The position numbers and the translations under genes were made by a program. From Anaerolineae bacterium (lineage in GTDB: Bacteria; Chloroflexota; Anaerolineae; UBA4142): 5,544 bases of DNA. Where the stretch lies: contig JAOACU010000204.1 of assembly GCA_026417715.1 (NCBI GenBank), forward strand, positions 1-5,544. Reading direction: 5' to 3'. This document shows positions 5,103 through 5,544 of this stretch, piece by piece; positions within the stretch are counted from its first letter, which is position 1, and each line of letters starts with the position of its first letter. The notes below the pieces were generated by a model. The model was not told the origin of the DNA and searched no databases. It saw only the letters and a program-made list of their open reading frames with translations.

Positions 5103-5544
5103 ATGACGAGTCCTACCTACTCCAAAACTGAATTGATGATTTGCATCGCGGCGCGCTTGTTTCAAGATGGCACGACCACATTCATCGGCACAGGGATTCC
5201 GATGCTTGCCGCGATGTTGGCGATGAAAACGCACGCGCCCAATGTGGTACCGATTTTCGAGTTTGGCGGTACGGGTGCCATCTTCGATAGATTACCAACA
5301 GCCGTAGGCGGCGCGCAGACCTTCCACCAAGCGATTGCCGCCTCGGGTATTTGCGACATTATGGAGACCGCGCAACGCGGTTTCATTGATTACGGTTTTC
5401 TCGGCGGCGCGCAGATTGATCCGTACGGCAACTTGAATAGCACGACGATTGGCGATCACGATCATCCACGCGCGCGTTTGCCTGGCAGTGGCGGCGCGAA
5501 CGATGTGGGAAGTTTGTGTTGGCGCACGGTCGCGATTGTGCAAC
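5103..5544 (+). CDS. Family I CoA-transferase, subunit B (glutaconate CoA-transferase B-like), 3'-truncated
   Basis: Start of the beta subunit that pairs with the upstream alpha subunit; 147 codons are visible and the frame is open to the right edge. The family is usually about 260 residues, so a little over half is present. ELMICIAARLFQDG opens the domain. FEFGGTGAIF places Glu53 in the E-x-G-x-x-G context that carries the catalytic glutamate in family I CoA-transferases (SENGILG in SCOT-type enzymes; Glu54 in glutaconate CoA-transferase B). YGFLGGAQIDPYGNLNST (residues 99-116) and RLPGSGGANDV are strongly family-like. In the proposed mechanism this glutamate forms an anhydride and then a glutamyl-CoA thioester. 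Its presence favours a true transferase over an IpdB-type hydrolase. The substrate is not readable. Confidence 0.9.
   Translation, partial: MTSPTYSKTELMICIAARLFQDGTTTFIGTGIPMLAAMLAMKTHAPNVVPIFEFGGTGAIFDRLPTAVGGAQTFHQAIAASGICDIMETAQRGFIDYGFLGGAQIDPYGNLNSTTIGDHDHPRARLPGSGGANDVGSLCWRTVAIVQ

Noticed and set aside
4170..5234. Long reverse-strand open frame (354 codons) with Ser-Arg-Leu-rich low-complexity sequence
   Set aside because: It is antisense to the well-supported CoA-transferase genes. The octamer tract has no stop on the reverse strand and joins antisense frames into a long one; no family is recognisable.

Overview
The window holds five genes, all on the + strand: the 3' part of a family-4 glycosyltransferase, a secreted subtilisin-like (S8, bacillopeptidase F-like) protease, an M28-type zinc peptidase lipoprotein, and the A subunit plus the first part of the B subunit of a two-subunit family I CoA-transferase of the glutaconate CoA-transferase type. 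No RNA gene, insertion sequence, CRISPR array or phage gene is visible, and no stretch longer than about 135 bases lacks a gene.

The organism is most likely a member of the Chloroflexota, perhaps Anaerolineae-like. This is inferred from the style of the sequence, not from a marker gene. The clues are a Thr-Pro linker after a lipobox, a secreted protease ending in an aromatic/hydrophobic tail (YFFPIVIK) like the YLPLV-type ends I recall from that phylum, very frequent GCG (Ala) and CGC (Arg) codons that give CGCGCG runs, and short tandem spacers of period 7 or 8.

Layout: glycosyltransferase (2-994, open at the left edge); 113-base spacer built of heptamers; S8 protease (1108-2604), whose stop overlaps the M28 start by four bases (ATGA); M28 peptidase (2601-3920); 54-base spacer of a heptamer tract and a strong Shine-Dalgarno site; CoA-transferase A (3975-4967); 135-base spacer of octamers then heptamers; CoA-transferase B (5103 to the right edge). 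The two proteases are probably translationally coupled: a secreted endopeptidase cuts protein and a membrane-anchored exopeptidase trims the peptides. The CoA-transferase genes are a separate metabolic unit whose acid substrate cannot be read from the sequence.

The most unusual feature is the family of short-period repeats. They occupy every gene boundary in the window, contain or touch all four visible stop codons, appear to supply translated sequence (the n-region of the M28 signal peptide and the C-terminus of CoA-transferase A), and occur three times inside the glycosyltransferase reading frame without breaking it. Different repeat words are used at different sites, but the period stays at 7 (sometimes 8), and complementary tracts are set to form hairpins at two places.
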